64,000 nucleotides of DNA from contig NZ_JFJY01000002.1 in assembly GCF_002115785.1 (NCBI RefSeq), forward strand, positions 434,001 to 498,000, read 5' to 3'. The notes beneath the pieces are model-generated. The model was not told the DNA's origin. It did no database searches and was given only the letters and a program-made list of their open reading frames with translations. Origin of the DNA: Thalassospira sp. MCCC 1A03138 (GTDB lineage Bacteria; Pseudomonadota; Alphaproteobacteria; Rhodospirillales; Thalassospiraceae). A program made the position numbers and the translations under genes. Shown piece by piece: positions 44,264 through 52,956 of the stretch (position 1 is the first letter of the stretch; every line of letters starts with the position of its first letter).

Positions 44264-44773
44264 GTGACACACTGGGATGTCAACATACTGTTCCGAACTT
44301 ATCGCTCCCGGTTGCTGCATTTTGTGCAGCGGCGGAAGTTGTCTTGGCACATGGCCGACGACATCGTGCAGGACACCTTTCTTCGGGTTGTGACCACACC
44401 ATCGCTACCCGATCCGCAATTTGCCCAGTCCTATCTTTTTAGGACGGCCCAAAACCTGGTGATTGATCATTTCCGGCGGGAACGAATACTGACCTTCGTT
44501 CAGGAACCCGATAAAGCATTTGAATTCGTTGCCGATGACGCTCCGTCCCCCGAACAGATCGCATGGTCTCGGCAGGAATTGCGCCATCTACAGGCTTCAC
44601 TGAATGCTTTGCCAAAAAACCTTCGGACTGTTTTCATTCTTGCCCGGCTTGAAGGCAAAACATACGTCGAAATCGGCGAACAACTTGGCATTCCAACACA
44701 AACCGCGTTTAGCCGCATGGTCCGTGCCCTGACACTTGTCAAGGAGGCAATGGATAAATCGGAAAAAAATTGA
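44264..44773 (+). CDS. hasI: ECF sigma factor of the haem-acquisition locus (HasI/FecI-like)
   Basis: Sigma factor of about 169 residues, FecI-type. Region 2 covers WDVNILFRTYRSRLLHFVQRR through MADDIVQDTFLRVV and LFRTAQNLVIDHFRRERIL; region 4 covers LNALPKNLRTVFILARLEGKTYVEIGEQLGIPTQTAFSRMVRAL. It would direct RNA polymerase to the haem receptor promoter when HasS releases it. The start is probably GTG 44264, with AAAGG 8 nt upstream; the frame extends to TTG 44237. It lies behind a Fur-box-like promoter and is followed by the anti-sigma gene, the order seen in Serratia and Pseudomonas has loci. Confidence 0.9.
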   Translation: MTHWDVNILFRTYRSRLLHFVQRRKLSWHMADDIVQDTFLRVVTTPSLPDPQFAQSYLFRTAQNLVIDHFRRERILTFVQEPDKAFEFVADDAPSPEQIAWSRQELRHLQASLNALPKNLRTVFILARLEGKTYVEIGEQLGIPTQTAFSRMVRALTLVKEAMDKSEKN

Positions 44774-44877
44774 ATGTTGGATCAGAAATATACGCTTCAG
44801 GTTCGTCCCAATAGTTGGGGTGTTTGTGTGATACGCCCAAAGACCATCTGATCAATGACGCACGGAACCCGGCATTC

Positions 44878-45804
44878 ATGACTATGACAGGTGAAAATCA
44901 CCTTGCAAATCTGCCCGATACGGTGTCGGAGCAGGCGATCTATTGGTTTGCACTGTTGCTTGATGGCAGTGAAACCGAAGAAGACCGTCGTGCATTCGCC
45001 CGCTGGGTTGAGGCTGATGTGGCGCATCTTGAGGCCTTTGGCGAGGTAGAAAGGCTTTGGAGTGGCAGCACTAGCCTTAATCTTTCAACAGGCAATAAGG
45101 TCGGTCGACGTGCCTTTATGACGGGAACGGCGGCAGCGCTTGTCATAAGTGCGGGTTGGGCATTCGCTCCGCGTCACCCTTTTGCCGATATCCGGACTGT
45201 AACCGGCGAACGGTATCGTTTTTCCCTTCCCGGTGGTGTGGAGGCCGAACTGGCAAGCGATACTGTTATGTCCTACATCGCGCGTGACGGGGTAAAGGGT
45301 GTCGAACTCCATAGCGGCGAAGCATGGTTCAATCATTTGGCAACAGGCAACGCCTTTTTTGTTGCTGCTGCCCATGGCGCAAGCTGGTCGTGGGGCGGAA
45401 GGCTCGACGTGGCTGCTTATGATGGGGATGTCACGGTAATCGCAGAACAAAATCCGTTGATTGTTCGTGTTGGCGGCGCGCAAACCCAAGTGGCTGCGGG
45501 AAATGCCGTGCGCTATCGAGATGTGCAAATCGGGCGGCCTTACGAGGTTGATCTTTCGGCAGAGCTGGCATGGCGGAACGGCCAACTCGTCTTTATGGGG
45601 AGGCCGCTCGGCGAAGTCGTTCGCGTTTTGCAGCGCTGGCAGAACGGCAAGATCATGATCATCGGCGAAGAACTCAAATCCCGCCCGGTAACCCTTGTGG
45701 TCGACCTTGAACGGTCAAAGGATGTTCTGCCGGTTCTGGCCCGTGTTCTATCGATCAATGTGCATCGGTTTACAGATTACCTTACCGTCATTCGCGCCGC
45801 CTGA
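44878..45804 (+). CDS. hasS: FecR-family anti-sigma/signal transducer (HasS-like)
   Basis: A 308-residue FecR-type regulator. The N-terminal DUF4880-like cytoplasmic part (ALLLDGSETEEDRRAFARWVEADVAHLEAFGEVERLW) binds the sigma factor. A single hydrophobic segment (about 75-95, FMTGTAAALVISAGWAF) crosses the inner membrane, and the periplasmic FecR domain (about 105-210) plus a C-terminal STN-like region (AWRNGQLVFMGRPLGEVVRVLQRW) receives the signal from the receptor. ATG 44878 is chosen; another ATG lies 6 nt on. The partner sigma gene precedes it and the receptor follows. Confidence 0.88.
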   Translation: MTMTGENHLANLPDTVSEQAIYWFALLLDGSETEEDRRAFARWVEADVAHLEAFGEVERLWSGSTSLNLSTGNKVGRRAFMTGTAAALVISAGWAFAPRHPFADIRTVTGERYRFSLPGGVEAELASDTVMSYIARDGVKGVELHSGEAWFNHLATGNAFFVAAAHGASWSWGGRLDVAAYDGDVTVIAEQNPLIVRVGGAQTQVAAGNAVRYRDVQIGRPYEVDLSAELAWRNGQLVFMGRPLGEVVRVLQRWQNGKIMIIGEELKSRPVTLVVDLERSKDVLPVLARVLSINVHRFTDYLTVIRAA

Positions 45805-45857
45805 TCCTCTCAAATTCCAAAATCACCAATCGATATGATCCTTCGGTTCGGTCAGAA

Positions 45858-45888
45858 TGTTTTGATAATAAAAATTATTATCAAAACA
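45858..45888. promoter_or_regulatory. Fur box upstream of hasR inside a 31-bp perfect palindrome
   Basis: TGTTTTGATAATAA and TTATTATCAAAACA are perfect 14-bp arms around AAA. The central 19-mer (45864-45882) matches the classical Fur box at 16 of 19 positions by my alignment. It lies about 110 bp before the hasR start. Confidence 0.75.
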
Positions 45889-45998
45889 ATGCAATGAATA
45901 TCAGATATCTGAATTTCAGCCTCGTCTAACTGAGTAACGAAATAACGAATGAGACGCAATCTCATAGATATGCATTCGTGACTCAGGAGACAAAAAGA

Positions 45999-48743
45999 AT
46001 GCTCTCGAACGGGGTGGGTCGCATTGTCGACACCAACAAAATAATTCGTAAATCCAGTACACCTATTGGGGGTGTTCGCACAATTGCCCTGACAGCCGTT
46101 GGCAGTGGCATGATTGCTTTGATGCCGCTTGCCGTGGGGGCTCAAACCCGGGACGCAGAAATATTGCAACAGGCTAACAAGGCTGAAATTGCGCAGGCCG
46201 CTGAAGGGAGTGTGACCTTGTCAAATGATATGCTCTCATTTGATATATCTGCACAATCGCTTGCCATAGCATTGGTCAATTTTTCGCGTGTATCGGGGAT
46301 CGATGTTGCCGTGGACGGGACATTGCCCGACGGTATACAAAGCGTTGCCGTACAGGGGAATATGACGGCTGGCGCAGCCCTTGATCGCATGTTGTCGCAA
46401 AGCGGTTTGATCTGGAACGCCGTCAATCCGACAACCATTTCCATCATTGACCCTGTTCGGGGAGATGCCGGGAACACCTCAATCATAACCGTTCCGGTCA
46501 CCGTAACGGCGACTGAAAGGGCGCTTGGTCCTAATGGGGTATCGGACAAAGTGTATGAAACGCCGGGCTCGGTAGCGGTAATTACCCAGGAAAGTATGCG
46601 CAAGTCGCCCGTACGCGAAGCGCGCGAGATTTTCAACAATGTTGCCGGTGTGGATGTTTCCAATGACGCGCGTGACCCCGGTTTGACGGTCAACGTTCGC
46701 GGTCAGCAGGAAATGGGGCGTGTGAACGTCAATATCGACGGCGCGCGTCAGAACTATAATCAGCTGACCCATGGGACAACGTCGCGTGTCTACATCGATC
46801 CGGCGTTGCTGGCAGAAGTCGATATCGAAAAATCCAATCTGACCCAAAATGGCGGTGCGGGTGCTTCGGCAGGAATTGTGACCATGCGCACGCTTAATAC
46901 CCAGGATATCCTTGATGAGGGTGAAGAATGGGGTGGTAAGGTCAATATCAGCCATGGAACCAACAGCTATGATTTTGCTGGCGACGCATCGGCAGGTGCA
47001 CGCATTTCGCCGAAGTTTGACATTTCGGCGACCATCAGCCGCAAAGTGATCGGCAATTACCGTGCCGGTGCACATAATCCGGGTCTGTTTACCACCGGGA
47101 ATGGAAACTATTATTCGACGGAAAACTCGCGGCCTGAATACACATTCCTGCGTCAGACGTCAGGTCTGCTAAAGGCAAACATTTACCTAGATGAGGATCA
47201 GGAGATTAACCTCGGCTATGTTGGTTCCCAAAGCGACTATGCGAAAACAAACGATGTCACCAACCTTTTTACCGATTTCAATGAAACCGAGACCCATACG
47301 CTGACGGCAAAACACAACTGGAATCCAGAATCCGACCTGATCAACCTTAATTCGGGTGTTTACTGGACCAGAACCGAGAATCATCAGTTTCGCCCTGCAC
47401 GTTTAAGTGCTTCAGGCACTGTTACGACGGACTCGTTTGATAACCAATATACGTTGGATACGACGGGTGCGGATATTGCGAACCGCAGCGATTTTGCATT
47501 CAACAAAATCGGCGACGGATTAAGCCGTGTCAGCATTGATTATGGCACAGAATTCTTTCACGACAATGCCAAGACAACTGCCGAAATGGGCGGGCTTGGT
47601 GGTGCTGGCGCTGCATATCAGGTCGAAGGTTCGACGCCAAGCGGCAAGCGTGATGTTTATGGTGGGTATCTCAATACCACCTATGGCTGGAATGATATGT
47701 TCCAGATTACCGGCGGACTTAGATATGATCGTTATGACCTGAACGGTGATGCTTTCTGGTGCGAAACGGCAGCCGCATCTGGCAACCTTTGCTCGGATGG
47801 TGGAACTTCGCTTGATATTGATCTTGCAGAAAGCAAGGTCTCGCCGAGTTTTGGCGCAAGTATTTCTCCTGTCGAAGGTGTTCAGTTTTTTGCCAATTAT
47901 CGCGAAAACATGCGGGCACCCACAATTCAGGAAGCGATGTTAAGTGGTGACCATATCGGCAATGTGGGTATTCCTTTTTATTCGAATGCAAACTTGAAGG
48001 CTGAAGAATCCGAAACCAAGGAGATCGGCGTCAATTTCAAATTTGATAATGTTCTTCAGAAAGGTGATGGTTTCCGTGCCAAGGTTGCATATTTCAGGTC
48101 GAAAATTGAGAATTACGCGACAATTGCCTATGTGCCCCAGCCAACAACAAGCACCATAATTCCTGGGCTGCTGATCAACTCAAATCAGGCCGCTGCGATG
48201 GTGAACCTTGAAGATCCCGTCTATGTCAACGGGACCGAGATGGAGCTATCTTATGATGCGGGCGAATATTATCTCGGCGGGACGCTAACGCTCTCTGACA
48301 TGGATCTTCAAGGCGACTATAACCCGTTCGTTCTTGATACTGATTACGATCAATACGCTAATTCCGGGCTAAGTCCCCTTGGAGTCGGAGATCCGATTTA
48401 TGGTGATGCTGGCGACCTTTACGGAATTTACGCAACCCCGAAACGCAAATACACGCTAGATGGCGGATTCCGGCTTTTGGATCGTGATCTTGTGATGGGC
48501 ATGCGAGCGACCTTTGTTTACCCACAGGACAATTTCGGCAGTTCGAGTCTTTCAAGTGTCGTTGGGGAATATTTCAAATATCGCGTCTTCGATTTCTACA
48601 GTTCTTATGACGTGAACGACAATGTCTCGCTGCGTCTTGCAGTAAATAACATGTTTGATGAAGGTTACGTTCAGGGGGCTGGTGGAACCTACGCGCCTGC
48701 TCCTGGCCGAACCGCTGTTCTCACGTTAAGCGGTAATTTCTAA
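45999..48743 (+). CDS. hasR: TonB-dependent haem/haemophore receptor with signalling STN domain (HasR-like)
   Basis: Outer-membrane receptor of 914 residues. Domains: signal peptide (about 23-49, ending VGAQ), STN signalling domain (79-150, LSFDISAQSLAIALVNFSRV to TTISII), a TonB-box-like VTVTATER at 167-174, plug (about 185-300, ETPGSVAVITQESM, VDVSNDARDPG), then a 22-strand barrel ending in LTLSGNF. Haem-receptor motifs are recognisable as MRAP (638-641), NANL (663-666) and an intervening His652, corresponding to FRAP/NPNL and the haem His of the family. ATG 45999 has AGGAG 10 nt upstream; a GTG 21 nt before it lacks one. The STN domain fits cell-surface signalling to HasS. Confidence 0.9.
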   Translation: MLSNGVGRIVDTNKIIRKSSTPIGGVRTIALTAVGSGMIALMPLAVGAQTRDAEILQQANKAEIAQAAEGSVTLSNDMLSFDISAQSLAIALVNFSRVSGIDVAVDGTLPDGIQSVAVQGNMTAGAALDRMLSQSGLIWNAVNPTTISIIDPVRGDAGNTSIITVPVTVTATERALGPNGVSDKVYETPGSVAVITQESMRKSPVREAREIFNNVAGVDVSNDARDPGLTVNVRGQQEMGRVNVNIDGARQNYNQLTHGTTSRVYIDPALLAEVDIEKSNLTQNGGAGASAGIVTMRTLNTQDILDEGEEWGGKVNISHGTNSYDFAGDASAGARISPKFDISATISRKVIGNYRAGAHNPGLFTTGNGNYYSTENSRPEYTFLRQTSGLLKANIYLDEDQEINLGYVGSQSDYAKTNDVTNLFTDFNETETHTLTAKHNWNPESDLINLNSGVYWTRTENHQFRPARLSASGTVTTDSFDNQYTLDTTGADIANRSDFAFNKIGDGLSRVSIDYGTEFFHDNAKTTAEMGGLGGAGAAYQVEGSTPSGKRDVYGGYLNTTYGWNDMFQITGGLRYDRYDLNGDAFWCETAAASGNLCSDGGTSLDIDLAESKVSPSFGASISPVEGVQFFANYRENMRAPTIQEAMLSGDHIGNVGIPFYSNANLKAEESETKEIGVNFKFDNVLQKGDGFRAKVAYFRSKIENYATIAYVPQPTTSTIIPGLLINSNQAAAMVNLEDPVYVNGTEMELSYDAGEYYLGGTLTLSDMDLQGDYNPFVLDTDYDQYANSGLSPLGVGDPIYGDAGDLYGIYATPKRKYTLDGGFRLLDRDLVMGMRATFVYPQDNFGSSSLSSVVGEYFKYRVFDFYSSYDVNDNVSLRLAVNNMFDEGYVQGAGGTYAPAPGRTAVLTLSGNF

Positions 48744-48769
48744 GCCGTCCAGATATCGGAACTCCAACC

Positions 48770-48798
48770 AGCCGATCAGGCATTTTGCTTGATCGGCT
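48770..48798 (+). terminator. Hairpin after hasR (partial terminator)
   Basis: AGCCGATCAGGC pairs with GCTTGATCGGCT (12 bp, one G-U) around loop ATTTT. The following T-rich stretch is interrupted, so termination may be partial. hasA has its own Fur-box region downstream of it. Confidence 0.6.
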
Positions 48799-48856
48799 AT
48801 TCGGCATTTTTCAGTTAAGCAATTGATTTAAATTGATTTTTTGATTGACTATTTGA

Positions 48857-48875
48857 GATAATAAGAGTCATTCTC
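48857..48875. promoter_or_regulatory. Fur-box-like site upstream of hasA
   Basis: GATAATAAGAGTCATTCTC matches the classical 19-bp Fur box at 15 positions by my alignment. It sits 48 bp before the hasA start, suggesting that hasA has its own iron-repressed promoter as well as read-through from hasR. Confidence 0.6.
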
Positions 48876-48922
48876 ATTTTGTTGTTCAGTGGTTGGGCAA
48901 CAAATTGACAGGAGAAATCAAA

Positions 48923-49657
48923 ATGACGATTACGATTGATCTGAATGCAAATTCGTCGGGCAACGGTGTTGATCTGCAAGCGGTATTTGACGATTTCAAT
49001 GCGAACTTTTCGCTTGGTTCAGGCAACCACGGTTACTTCTTTGATGGCGCAGCGCCTGCTGGTCTAGGTGGTACACAATACTACGCGGCGGATATGGACA
49101 GCAGCAGTTCTTATACGGGTGGTGTTCTTGCTACTGCCGGGACGACTGATTTTGCCTATGATCTAAGCTCCCACACCATCACCGGTGACCTCGACGGATT
49201 TTCGTTTGGCAGCACGCTGGCTTATGATGCCACTGCTGGTCAGTACCAATTCTCCGACTCTTCGGTCGATATTTCCGGGTTGGGGCTTTCTGGTAGCGAC
49301 ACAAACAGCGTCCTTACCGGCATCTATACCGGAAGCACTTCCACACTTGAATCGACTCTTGACCAAGGCGTCGAAATCAACGGTAGCACTGGTGATGATG
49401 TCATCGGCGGCTGGGCCGGTGATGACGTTCTGACCGGTAATGCCGGTGCCGATACCTTTGAATTCGATACTTCGGCATCGTTCGGTGATGACACCGTTAC
49501 CGACTTCACCGATGGCACCGATCTTCTCGATATCGATTACAACTCGGTCACGATTGGAGATGATGGTGCTGGCAATGCGCTCATTACCCATGGCAACGGC
49601 ACCATCACCCTGACTGGTGTTGACTTCAACGACCTTGACGCAAGCGACTTCGTTTAA
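48923..49657 (+). CDS. hasA: Haemophore: HasA domain fused to C-terminal RTX repeats
   Basis: Secreted haem-binding protein of 244 residues. Residues about 15-150 follow the Serratia HasA pattern: FDDFNANFS then NHG with His36 (axial ligand position), GGTQYYA, then AYDLSSHTITGDLDGFSFG, where Tyr79 and His84 match the Tyr75/His83 pair (five instead of eight residues apart), DISGLGLS and YTGSTSTLESTLDQ. Residues 154-180 then form three RTX nonapeptides (GSTGDDVIG, GWAGDDVLT, GNAGADTFE), which bind calcium, followed by an acidic RTX-type tail ending ASDFV. There is no N-terminal signal, in line with type I secretion. HasA proteins I know have no RTX repeats. ATG 48923 has GGAG 8 nt upstream. Confidence 0.88.
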   Translation: MTITIDLNANSSGNGVDLQAVFDDFNANFSLGSGNHGYFFDGAAPAGLGGTQYYAADMDSSSSYTGGVLATAGTTDFAYDLSSHTITGDLDGFSFGSTLAYDATAGQYQFSDSSVDISGLGLSGSDTNSVLTGIYTGSTSTLESTLDQGVEINGSTGDDVIGGWAGDDVLTGNAGADTFEFDTSASFGDDTVTDFTDGTDLLDIDYNSVTIGDDGAGNALITHGNGTITLTGVDFNDLDASDFV

Positions 49658-49665
49658 CGAAGGCG

Positions 49666-49734
49666 GCCCGCTCCGCAGGCGGCGGAACGGGCACAAGGTC
49701 TTTGATTGCAGGGCACCGCGGAACAGCGGTGCCC
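49666..49734 (+). other. Tandem hairpins between hasA and hasD
   Basis: First, GCCCGCTCCGC and GCGGAACGGGC (49666-49692, one mismatch). Second, GGGCACCGC and GCGGTGCCC (49711-49734, perfect 9 bp). Neither has a T-run. They are placed to stabilise or attenuate the message so that the haemophore is made in excess of its exporter (inference). Confidence 0.65.
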
Positions 49735-49773
49735 ACCCCATCCTATCTTTTTCTTTTCCGGAATGGAAACAGC

Positions 49774-51522
49774 GTGTTCGAACAGGTCCATCCGCAACAT
49801 TTGTCCAAATCGTCCGTATTCTCGCCGTTGGCGGCCGCCATTCGATCCGTGCGCGGAGCGTTCCTGTCGGTCGCGGCGTTAAGCGGCGTGTCAAATATCC
49901 TGATGCTGACCGGGCCGCTTTTCATGCTGCAGGTTTATGATCGGGTTCTGGCGAGCCGCAGTGTGCCGACGCTGGTCGCGCTCGTTGTTCTGATGCTGGC
50001 GCTATATCTGTTTCTGGGAACTGTCGATGCGCTTCGGGCGCGGATGCTGGTGCGGATTGGCTGGCGGGTGGATGAGCAAGTTGTGCCGATGGCACTGGCA
50101 ACTACCCTCGATCAGGCGCTGCGAAATGATAATGCAACCTTAAGGCCGCTCAACGATCTTGATCAAATCCGACAGTTTCTGGGTGGTGCGGGTCCTATTG
50201 CGATTTGCGATATGCCTTGGATGCCGCTGTTTCTGGGGATCGTTTTTGCTTTTCATCCCTGGCTTGGTTTTCTTGCCCTTATTGGCGGTATCATTCTGGT
50301 GATTTTGACATTGATCAGCGAGCTTGCCACCCGTCGCCAGGTTGAACGGATGAACTGCCAAGCCGTTTCACGTGCAAATCTTGTCGAAGCTGGGCGTCGA
50401 AATGCCGAAGCCATTCGTGCGATGGGCATGCTGGCGAGTTTCACGGACTATTGGGCACGTCTGAATGACAGGTATTTACGCGACAATACCGGTGTCGGTG
50501 ACGTCAATTCGACCTTCTCGGCCTATATCAAGGTCATTCGCCTTGCGATGCAGTCCGGCGTTCTGGCACTTGGTGCGTATCTGGCGATCCTGCAGGAAGT
50601 CACACCGGGTGTGATGGTTGCCGCCTCAATCCTGACAGCGCGGGCATTGTCCCCGGTCGAACAGGCGATTGGCAACTGGCGCGGATTTGTTGGTGCCCGT
50701 CAATCGCGCCAACGTCTTGAACGCTGCTTTGCCGACACACAAAAAACGTCTGAACGCCTCGGACTGCCTGCCCCGCAACAAAGCCTGCATGTTTCCAATC
50801 TGATCGTTCGGGCCCCTGCAAAGCGGGTGGAAGGAAAGCTGGCCGCACCGGGGCGCGTATTGCTGCGCATCAACGACGTGTTCCTGAAAGCAGGCGACGG
50901 GCTTGGCATTATTGGGCCAAGCGGATCGGGGAAATCGACATTCGGTCGCGCACTGGTCGGGATTGGTGCGATCCAGAATGGCACCATCCGCCTGGATGGG
51001 GCGGAGCTTGATCACTGGGAACCGGATCGGCTGGGGGCGCATGTCGGTTATTTGCCGCAGGACGTCGATCTGTTTGACGATACTGTTGCCCGCAATATTG
51101 CGAGGCTACGTAGCGATGTGGACTCTGCGGCAATCGTTAAGGCCGCGCAATTGGCCGGAGTGCATGACATGGTCCTGTCTCTGCCCAAGGGATATGACAC
51201 GCTGATCGGAAGTGGCGGGCTTATTTTGTCGGGTGGGCAACGCCAACGGATCGGGCTGGCGCGTGCCCTGTTTGGTGATCCGTTCCTGATTGTCCTTGAT
51301 GAACCCAATTCCAGTCTCGACAGTGTCGGGGAACAGGCCCTGATCGAAGCGGTCCGTCTGGCCCGGCAACGCGGGGCGATTGTTGTCATGATTGCCCATC
51401 GCCCCGGCGCATTGGCAACGGTCAATCTGGCGATGGTTATTCAGGATGGACGCCAGATTGCCTTTGGTGCGCGTGACGACATTCTGCGCAAAACCATGCG
51501 CCAGGTCGGAGAAAGCGCATGA
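49774..51522 (+). CDS. hasD: Type I secretion ABC transporter (HasD/PrtD-like)
   Basis: Inner-membrane exporter ATPase of about 582 residues. The membrane domain (about 30-310) starts SVAALSGVSNILMLTGPLFMLQVYDRVL, the PrtD/HasD family hallmark. The ATPase has Walker A GPSGSGKST (about 381-389), signature LSGGQRQRIG (about 485-494) and Walker B FLIVLDEPNSSLDS. It carries no N-terminal peptidase domain, as expected for exporters of RTX or HasA substrates. The GTG at 49774 is preferred because longer versions would begin before the second intergenic hairpin. It pairs with HasE and an outer-membrane TolC not encoded here. Confidence 0.93.
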   Translation: MFEQVHPQHLSKSSVFSPLAAAIRSVRGAFLSVAALSGVSNILMLTGPLFMLQVYDRVLASRSVPTLVALVVLMLALYLFLGTVDALRARMLVRIGWRVDEQVVPMALATTLDQALRNDNATLRPLNDLDQIRQFLGGAGPIAICDMPWMPLFLGIVFAFHPWLGFLALIGGIILVILTLISELATRRQVERMNCQAVSRANLVEAGRRNAEAIRAMGMLASFTDYWARLNDRYLRDNTGVGDVNSTFSAYIKVIRLAMQSGVLALGAYLAILQEVTPGVMVAASILTARALSPVEQAIGNWRGFVGARQSRQRLERCFADTQKTSERLGLPAPQQSLHVSNLIVRAPAKRVEGKLAAPGRVLLRINDVFLKAGDGLGIIGPSGSGKSTFGRALVGIGAIQNGTIRLDGAELDHWEPDRLGAHVGYLPQDVDLFDDTVARNIARLRSDVDSAAIVKAAQLAGVHDMVLSLPKGYDTLIGSGGLILSGGQRQRIGLARALFGDPFLIVLDEPNSSLDSVGEQALIEAVRLARQRGAIVVMIAHRPGALATVNLAMVIQDGRQIAFGARDDILRKTMRQVGESA

Positions 51523-52856
51523 GCCGAAAACAGTCGCACACGTCGTCAAAAACTCCATTCGTCAGCCCCGCAATGCATAGTTTGCGTCGACATACCCTGT
51601 TTGGCGTATCCGTGATGCTGGCATTGTTTGCTGGTCTGGGAAGCTGGATGGCGTTGGCCAATCTTTCCGGGGCGGTGGTTGCCACCGGCAAACTGGTGGT
51701 CGAAAGCAATGTCAAGGATGTGCAGCACCCTGACGGAGGCATTATTGGTGAAATCCGCGTGCGTGACGGGGATCGGGTGCAGGCCGGTGATCTTCTGATC
51801 CGGCTGGACGATACGATGGCACGCGCAAGCCTTGGCATTGTCGATAGCCAGATCGATGCCTTGCGGGCGCGCAAAATGCGTCTGGTTGCTGAACGGAACG
51901 AAGCGAAAATCGTTGCCGTGCCCGATTTGTTCGCGGCCCGTATGCAGGACCTGGCAATCGTTGAGCTGGTTGCGGCCGAGACAAAACTATTCGAAGCAAG
52001 GCGTAAAAGTCTGGAGGGTGAAAAGGCCCAGCTTGAGCAAAAACTGTTGCAGCTTTCGGAGACGATCATCGGGCTTGAGGCCCAGAAAGCTGCCAATGAA
52101 GAAGAAAGCCGCCATATTCGCGATGAACTTGACGGGCTTGAAATGCTTTACAAAAAGCAGCTTGTACCGATTACCCGTGTTGCGGCATTGCGTCGTGAAC
52201 GCGCCAGTCTGGGGGGCAAACACGGGGAGTTGACGGCACAGATTGCCGCGACCGGCATGCAAATCTCGGAAACAGAAATGTCGATCCTGCAGCTTGACCG
52301 GAACCGCCAAACCGAAGTCCTGACGGAACTGGGTGAAATTGATCAACAATTGGCCGAATTGATGCAAAAGCAGGTTGCGTTGCGCGATCAACTGCGTCGT
52401 GTCGACATCCGAGCCCCCTATGACGGGACGGTCTATCAGATGACGATACATACGATTGGCGGCGTGGTTGCGGGCGGGGACCGGATCATGAGGATTGTGC
52501 CTGATCAGGATGAGCTGGTGATCGAAGCCCGAACCAACCCGCGCGATATTGATCAGGTCCATCCAGGGCAAAAGGCGATGCTGCGTTTTACTGCCTTTAA
52601 TCAGCGCACAACACCGGAACTTTCCGGGACGGTGTCCTTTGTGGCAGCGGACCTTTCACGCGATGAACTGACAGGCGAAACCTACTATAATGTCCGGGTG
52701 AAAATTGCCGGTGGCGAGATGGAAAAACTTGATGGGCAAGGTCTGATGCCCGGCATGCCGGTTGAAACCTTTATCGCAACGGGGGATCGCACCGCACTTA
52801 GCTATCTTGCCAAACCACTTACCGATCAGTTTGCCCGCGCGTTCCGCGAAGAATAA
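51519..52856 (+). CDS. hasE: Type I secretion membrane fusion protein (HasE/HlyD family)
   Basis: Adaptor of 445 residues joining HasD to the outer-membrane channel. A single N-terminal transmembrane helix (about 28-50, LFGVSVMLALFAGLGSWMAL) is followed by a split lipoyl domain (VKDVQHPDGGIIGEIRVRDGD), a long coiled coil (about 105-275, rich in Glu, Gln and Leu) and a beta-barrel end (IRAPYDGTVYQMTIHTIGGVV, then ELVIEARTNPRDIDQV). ATG 51519 overlaps the hasD stop by four bases. Confidence 0.94.
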   Translation: MSRKQSHTSSKTPFVSPAMHSLRRHTLFGVSVMLALFAGLGSWMALANLSGAVVATGKLVVESNVKDVQHPDGGIIGEIRVRDGDRVQAGDLLIRLDDTMARASLGIVDSQIDALRARKMRLVAERNEAKIVAVPDLFAARMQDLAIVELVAAETKLFEARRKSLEGEKAQLEQKLLQLSETIIGLEAQKAANEEESRHIRDELDGLEMLYKKQLVPITRVAALRRERASLGGKHGELTAQIAATGMQISETEMSILQLDRNRQTEVLTELGEIDQQLAELMQKQVALRDQLRRVDIRAPYDGTVYQMTIHTIGGVVAGGDRIMRIVPDQDELVIEARTNPRDIDQVHPGQKAMLRFTAFNQRTTPELSGTVSFVAADLSRDELTGETYYNVRVKIAGGEMEKLDGQGLMPGMPVETFIATGDRTALSYLAKPLTDQFARAFREE

Positions 52857-52956
52857 TTTTTCACCGGTTTCGGATATCGAACGCCCCGAATCGTTTCTGC
52901 TTTGAAGGGCTGCGAATTCATGCGGCATTTGCGGACAGGGACGAAAGGTAATCGGG

